Shown here: piece by piece, positions 61,225 to 64,000 of the stretch
How the letters are laid out: each line of letters starts with the position of its first letter
Numbering within the stretch: the first letter of the stretch is position 1
Source: Mycobacterium sp. HUMS_12744610
GTDB taxonomy: Bacteria; Actinomycetota; Actinomycetes; Mycobacteriales; Mycobacteriaceae
Length of the DNA: 64,000 nucleotides
Reading direction: 5' to 3'
Assembly: GCF_041206865.1 (NCBI RefSeq)
Contig: NZ_JBGEDP010000001.1
Location: 5,270,001 to 5,334,000 of the forward strand
Position numbers and translations under genes: made by a program
The notes under the pieces: model-generated
Told to the model about the DNA's origin: nothing
Databases searched by the model: none
What the model saw: only the letters and a program-made list of their open reading frames with translations

Positions 61225-62904
61225 CTAACGCCTGCGGCTCTTCTTGCGCGGCGGCGGCAGCGCGCCCTCGGCGCGCAGGCGCGCGGCGTGTTCGGCCAGG
61301 GCGTCCACCAGCGGGCCCACCGCGGCGATCTCGGGCTGGACGTCGACCCGCAGACCGAACTCCGCGGCCGTCTCGGCCGTCTTGGGTCCGATGCAGGCGA
61401 TGATGGTCCGCGCGTGCGGCTTGCCGGCGATGCCGACCAGGTTGCGCACCGTGGAGCTGGAGGTGAAGCACACCGCGTCGAAGCCGCCCGTCTTGATCAT
61501 CTCGCGGGTGGCCGCCGGCGGCGGCGCGGCCCGCACGGTGCGGTAGGCGGTGACGTCCTCGATCTCCCAGCCGCGGTCGCGCAGCCCCTCGGCGAGCGTC
61601 TCGGTGGCGATATCGGCGCGCGGCAGCAGGACCCGGTTCACCGGGTCGAAAATGCTGTCGTAGGGCGGGAATTCGTCCAGCAGGCCGAGCGAGGACTGCT
61701 CCCCGGCCGGCACCAGCTCGGGGCTGATCCCGAACGCACGCACCCGGTCGGCCGTCGACTCGCCGACGCAGGCGATCTTCACCCCGGAGAACGCCCGGGC
61801 GTCCAGGCCGAATTCGCCGAACTTCTCCCACACCGCGCGCACCGCGTTGGTCGAGGTGAACACCACCCACTGGAAGCGGCCGTCGACCAGGCCCTTGACG
61901 GCACGCTCCATCTGCGCGGGGCTGCGCGGCGGCTCCACGGCGATGGTGGGCACCTCGATCGGCAGCGCGCCGTAGGACGTCAACCGCTCACTCATCTCGC
62001 CGGCCTGGTCCTTGGTGCGGGGCACCAGCACCGTCCAGCCATAGAGCGCGCGGCTCTCCCACCAGTTCAGCTTCGCCCGGTTGCTCACCGTCTTGCCGAT
62101 GGTGACCACCAGCGGGCCGGTCTGGGGTTCCCTGCCATTCCCGCCGGGCGGGCCCGCGGCGTCGATGCCCGCCAGGACACCCGGATCGCTCAGCCCCTGC
62201 AGCGTGGTCTCCACCGAACGCTGCTGGCAGGTGGTGCCGTGTGCGGTCACCACGCACGGGGTGGTTTCGGCCAGTTCGTGCTCGATCAGCGTGCGGGCCG
62301 CCTCGGGCAGGTGCGAGGCGGTGGCCTGCAGGATCAGCGGCCCCGGGGCCGCGGCCAGCGCGTCCCAGTCGACGTGCGGGTCGCGCACGTCGGCGACGGT
62401 GTGCGCCGAACCCAGCGGAAGCCCCGCATACGTCGGGACCGCGCTGGCCGGCGACAGGCCGGGAACGATCTCGATGTGCAGGTGGGTGCGCGCGACCGCG
62501 TTCACCTCGGTGATGACCGCGTCGAGTGTCAGCGGATCACCGGCGACCAGCCGCACCACGTCGGTGCCGGAGCGGGCCTCGGCGGTCAGCGTCTTGGCGA
62601 CCTCGGCCGGCTCCCCCAGGGCCGGGCGGATGTCGGGGCCGCCGGGAACCACCGCGGGCGTGGCCCGGTCGTGACCACCGTCGGCGTCCGCCGGCACCGG
62701 ATCGGCCGGCGCCGGACCGGACACGGGCGGCAGGTCCCTGCCGATCAACGCCAGCACCGCATCGGGCACATCGGGATCGGTGAACACCACCGCCGCGTTG
62801 GCCAGCACCGCGGCGGCCCGCGTGGTCAGTAGCCCGGGGTCGCCCGGGCCGGAACCCACGAAAGTGATGCGGCCCGGCCTCGGCTTACGCCCTCGCGTCG
62901 TCAT
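61225..62904 (-). CDS. hemD: uroporphyrinogen-III methyltransferase / synthase fusion
   Basis: 559 aa (Rv0511). The N-terminal half resembles SAM uroporphyrinogen methyltransferase (FVGSGPGDPGLLTTRAA, VRLVAGDPLTLDAVI, VIVPGLSPASAVP-like EIVPGLSPASAVPTYAGLPLG). The C-terminal half is uroporphyrinogen-III synthase (VFTSTNAVRAVWEKFGEFGL, CVGESTADRV, FTSSSTVRNLVGIAG). It links heme and siroheme/B12 branches. ATG 62904 (or 62916). Confidence 0.94.
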   Translation of the reverse strand: MTTRGRKPRPGRITFVGSGPGDPGLLTTRAAAVLANAAVVFTDPDVPDAVLALIGRDLPPVSGPAPADPVPADADGGHDRATPAVVPGGPDIRPALGEPAEVAKTLTAEARSGTDVVRLVAGDPLTLDAVITEVNAVARTHLHIEIVPGLSPASAVPTYAGLPLGSAHTVADVRDPHVDWDALAAAPGPLILQATASHLPEAARTLIEHELAETTPCVVTAHGTTCQQRSVETTLQGLSDPGVLAGIDAAGPPGGNGREPQTGPLVVTIGKTVSNRAKLNWWESRALYGWTVLVPRTKDQAGEMSERLTSYGALPIEVPTIAVEPPRSPAQMERAVKGLVDGRFQWVVFTSTNAVRAVWEKFGEFGLDARAFSGVKIACVGESTADRVRAFGISPELVPAGEQSSLGLLDEFPPYDSIFDPVNRVLLPRADIATETLAEGLRDRGWEIEDVTAYRTVRAAPPPAATREMIKTGGFDAVCFTSSSTVRNLVGIAGKPHARTIIACIGPKTAETAAEFGLRVDVQPEIAAVGPLVDALAEHAARLRAEGALPPPRKKSRRR

Positions 62905-62926
62905 TGTCGCTCCCACGTCGTTCGAC

Positions 62927-63874
62927 TCAATCTTCTTGCGCCGGATCCGGCCGCACTCCGCGCATCAGCTCCCGGGCGCCCAGTTCGAACAGCTCCCCCG
63001 CGACCGAGAGCCCCAGCTCCCGTGCCCGACCGGGTGTGCCGATGCCGGACGCACGGATCACGTCGGATCCGTCCAGCGCCGCCACGCAACCGCGCAGCGA
63101 CAGCTCTTCGAAGACGCGGCCGTCCTCATCGATGGACTCGACCACCTCGGCGATCGCACCCACCGGTGCGGAGCAACCGGCCTCCAGTTCGGCCAGCAGG
63201 GCCCGCTCCGCGGTGACCGCGGCGCGGGTGTCGGCGTCGTCCAGCTCGGCCAGCACTGCCACCAACCGGCTGTCACCGGCGCGGCACTCCACGGCGAGCG
63301 CGCCCTGCGCCGGTGCGGGCAACATCTGTACCGGCTCCAACGTCTCGGTGACATCGTCGAGGCGGCCCAGCCGGGCCAGGCCGGCCCGCGCCACCACGAC
63401 GGCGTCAAGATCACCACTTCTTACCCTGTTCAACCTGGTATCTAGGTTGCCTCGTAGGGGGCGAATTTCCAAACCGAGACCCAATGCTCTAAGCTGCGCG
63501 GCCCGCCGCGGCGACGACGTGCCCACCAGCGACCCCGCCGGCAACTCCCCGAGGACCAGTCCGTCACGGGCCACCACCGCGTCGCGGGGGTCGTTGCGCG
63601 GCGGGATCGCCGCGATCGTGAACCGCGGGTCGTCGGCGGTCGGCAAATCCTTGTGCGAGTGCACCGCGGCATCCACGCGGCCGTCGTCGATGGCTTCGCG
63701 CAACGCGGTGGTGAACACGCCCACCCCGAGGGTCTCGATCGGCGCCGACGAGCGGTCGCCAACCGTGCTGATGGTCACCAGTTCCGCGGGATGGCCATTG
63801 GCGATCAGCGCGTCCCTGACGGTCGCGGCCTGGGTGGTGGCCAACAGACTGCCCCGGGTGCCTATCCGGATCAC
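62927..63874 (-). CDS. hemC: porphobilinogen deaminase (hydroxymethylbilane synthase)
   Basis: 315 aa (Rv0510). [19 protein letters not shown] start; [20 protein letters not shown], and [11 protein letters not shown] are substrate loops; the dipyrromethane cofactor Cys is in [14 protein letters not shown] 63874 matches M. tuberculosis; a TTG at 63883 adds three residues. It follows hemA by 13 nt. Confidence 0.95.
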   Translation of the reverse strand: MIRIGTRGSLLATTQAATVRDALIANGHPAELVTISTVGDRSSAPIETLGVGVFTTALREAIDDGRVDAAVHSHKDLPTADDPRFTIAAIPPRNDPRDAVVARDGLVLGELPAGSLVGTSSPRRAAQLRALGLGLEIRPLRGNLDTRLNRVRSGDLDAVVVARAGLARLGRLDDVTETLEPVQMLPAPAQGALAVECRAGDSRLVAVLAELDDADTRAAVTAERALLAELEAGCSAPVGAIAEVVESIDEDGRVFEELSLRGCVAALDGSDVIRASGIGTPGRARELGLSVAGELFELGARELMRGVRPDPAQED

Positions 63875-63887
63875 GTTCGCCAATCGG

Positions 63888-64000
63888 CTACTCGCCGGAC
63901 TGTGGCGGCATATCCGCGTCGAATCCGCTTGATATGAAAGTCAATTCACCCGCAGCAACGGCGGCCACGGAGTCCACGGCGGTCGGGTCGAGTTCGAAGA
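63888..64000 (-). CDS. hemA: glutamyl-tRNA reductase, C-terminal end (partial)
   Basis: The last 37 codons in frame: [20 protein letters not shown], then [16 protein letters not shown] and TAG at 63888-63890. The motif [14 protein letters not shown] ends mycobacterial HemA (Rv0509). The 5' part lies outside the window. It is the first enzyme of the C5 pathway, completing the hemA-hemC-hemD-hemB order. Confidence 0.85.
   Translation of the reverse strand, partial: FELDPTAVDSVAAVAAGELTFISSGFDADMPPQSGE

Overview
This is a GC-rich chromosomal window from a slow-growing Mycobacterium. It has GC-ending codons, MmpL, DUF732 and DUF3349 families, menaquinone genes with MenJ, and Tat and lipoprotein signals. 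From memory, gene content and order match the M. tuberculosis block Rv0566c down to Rv0509, read in reverse. The M. avium complex is the best guess, because a glycine-betaine methyltransferase locus, an ISL3-family element and several extra genes break that synteny. M. tuberculosis names used here are recalled, not searched. Layout: 1-3.7 kb holds an MMPL transporter and two gene fragments (kshA 5' half with an intact KstR-type operator, and a MazE9-like antitoxin 5' end) against the 3' end of tRNA-Tyr. 3.9-11.2 kb holds yajQ, a Baeyer-Villiger-type monooxygenase, a membrane-anchored trypsin-like protease with a zinc ribbon, gpsA, a wrecked SulP gene, a lone hicB-like gene with three palindromes, and htpX. 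11.2-31.9 kb is rich in menaquinone genes (grcC1, menJ, menG, menD, bpoC, menC, menB, menE), mixed with mgtA, fadD8, an amidohydrolase, an SDR, a glyoxalase and the pitA phosphate transporter. 32-41 kb holds envelope and glycosylation-type genes (DUF2064, GT2, a Pro/Thr repeat protein, a large membrane protein, galE3), mtnP, menA and small membrane proteins. 41-48.5 kb is a tightly overlapping leftward cluster: hemL, phosphoglycerate mutase-like, thioredoxin lipoprotein, ccdA, resB, ccsA, then a ParA/MinD-like ATPase. 48.5-56.4 kb is the most disturbed part: an enolase-superfamily remnant, gabP without a usable start, a frameshifted glycine/sarcosine methyltransferase fusion, an ISL3 element with an 8-bp target duplication, and a frameshifted phospholipase C-like gene. 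56.4-64 kb holds an SGNH hydrolase, an acyltransferase, an anti-anti-sigma factor and the heme genes hemB, hemD, hemC and the 3' end of hemA. How the genes work together: two housekeeping themes run through the window. One is menaquinone synthesis from isochorismate (MenD, MenC, MenE, MenB, MenA, MenG, with GrcC1 for the prenyl tail and MenJ for its partial saturation). The other is tetrapyrrole and cytochrome c assembly (HemL, HemB, HemC, HemD, Ccs/CcdA). Both serve the respiratory chain. Between the conserved blocks there are at least eight gene relics, some with precisely readable lesions: a 78-bp inversion, single-base frameshifts and one clean IS insertion. I found no convincing wholly new system. 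The most unusual items are the solitary hicB with repeated palindromes, the protease with TPR and zinc ribbon, the inverted SulP segment, and a deazaflavin oxidoreductase gene overlapping menB.
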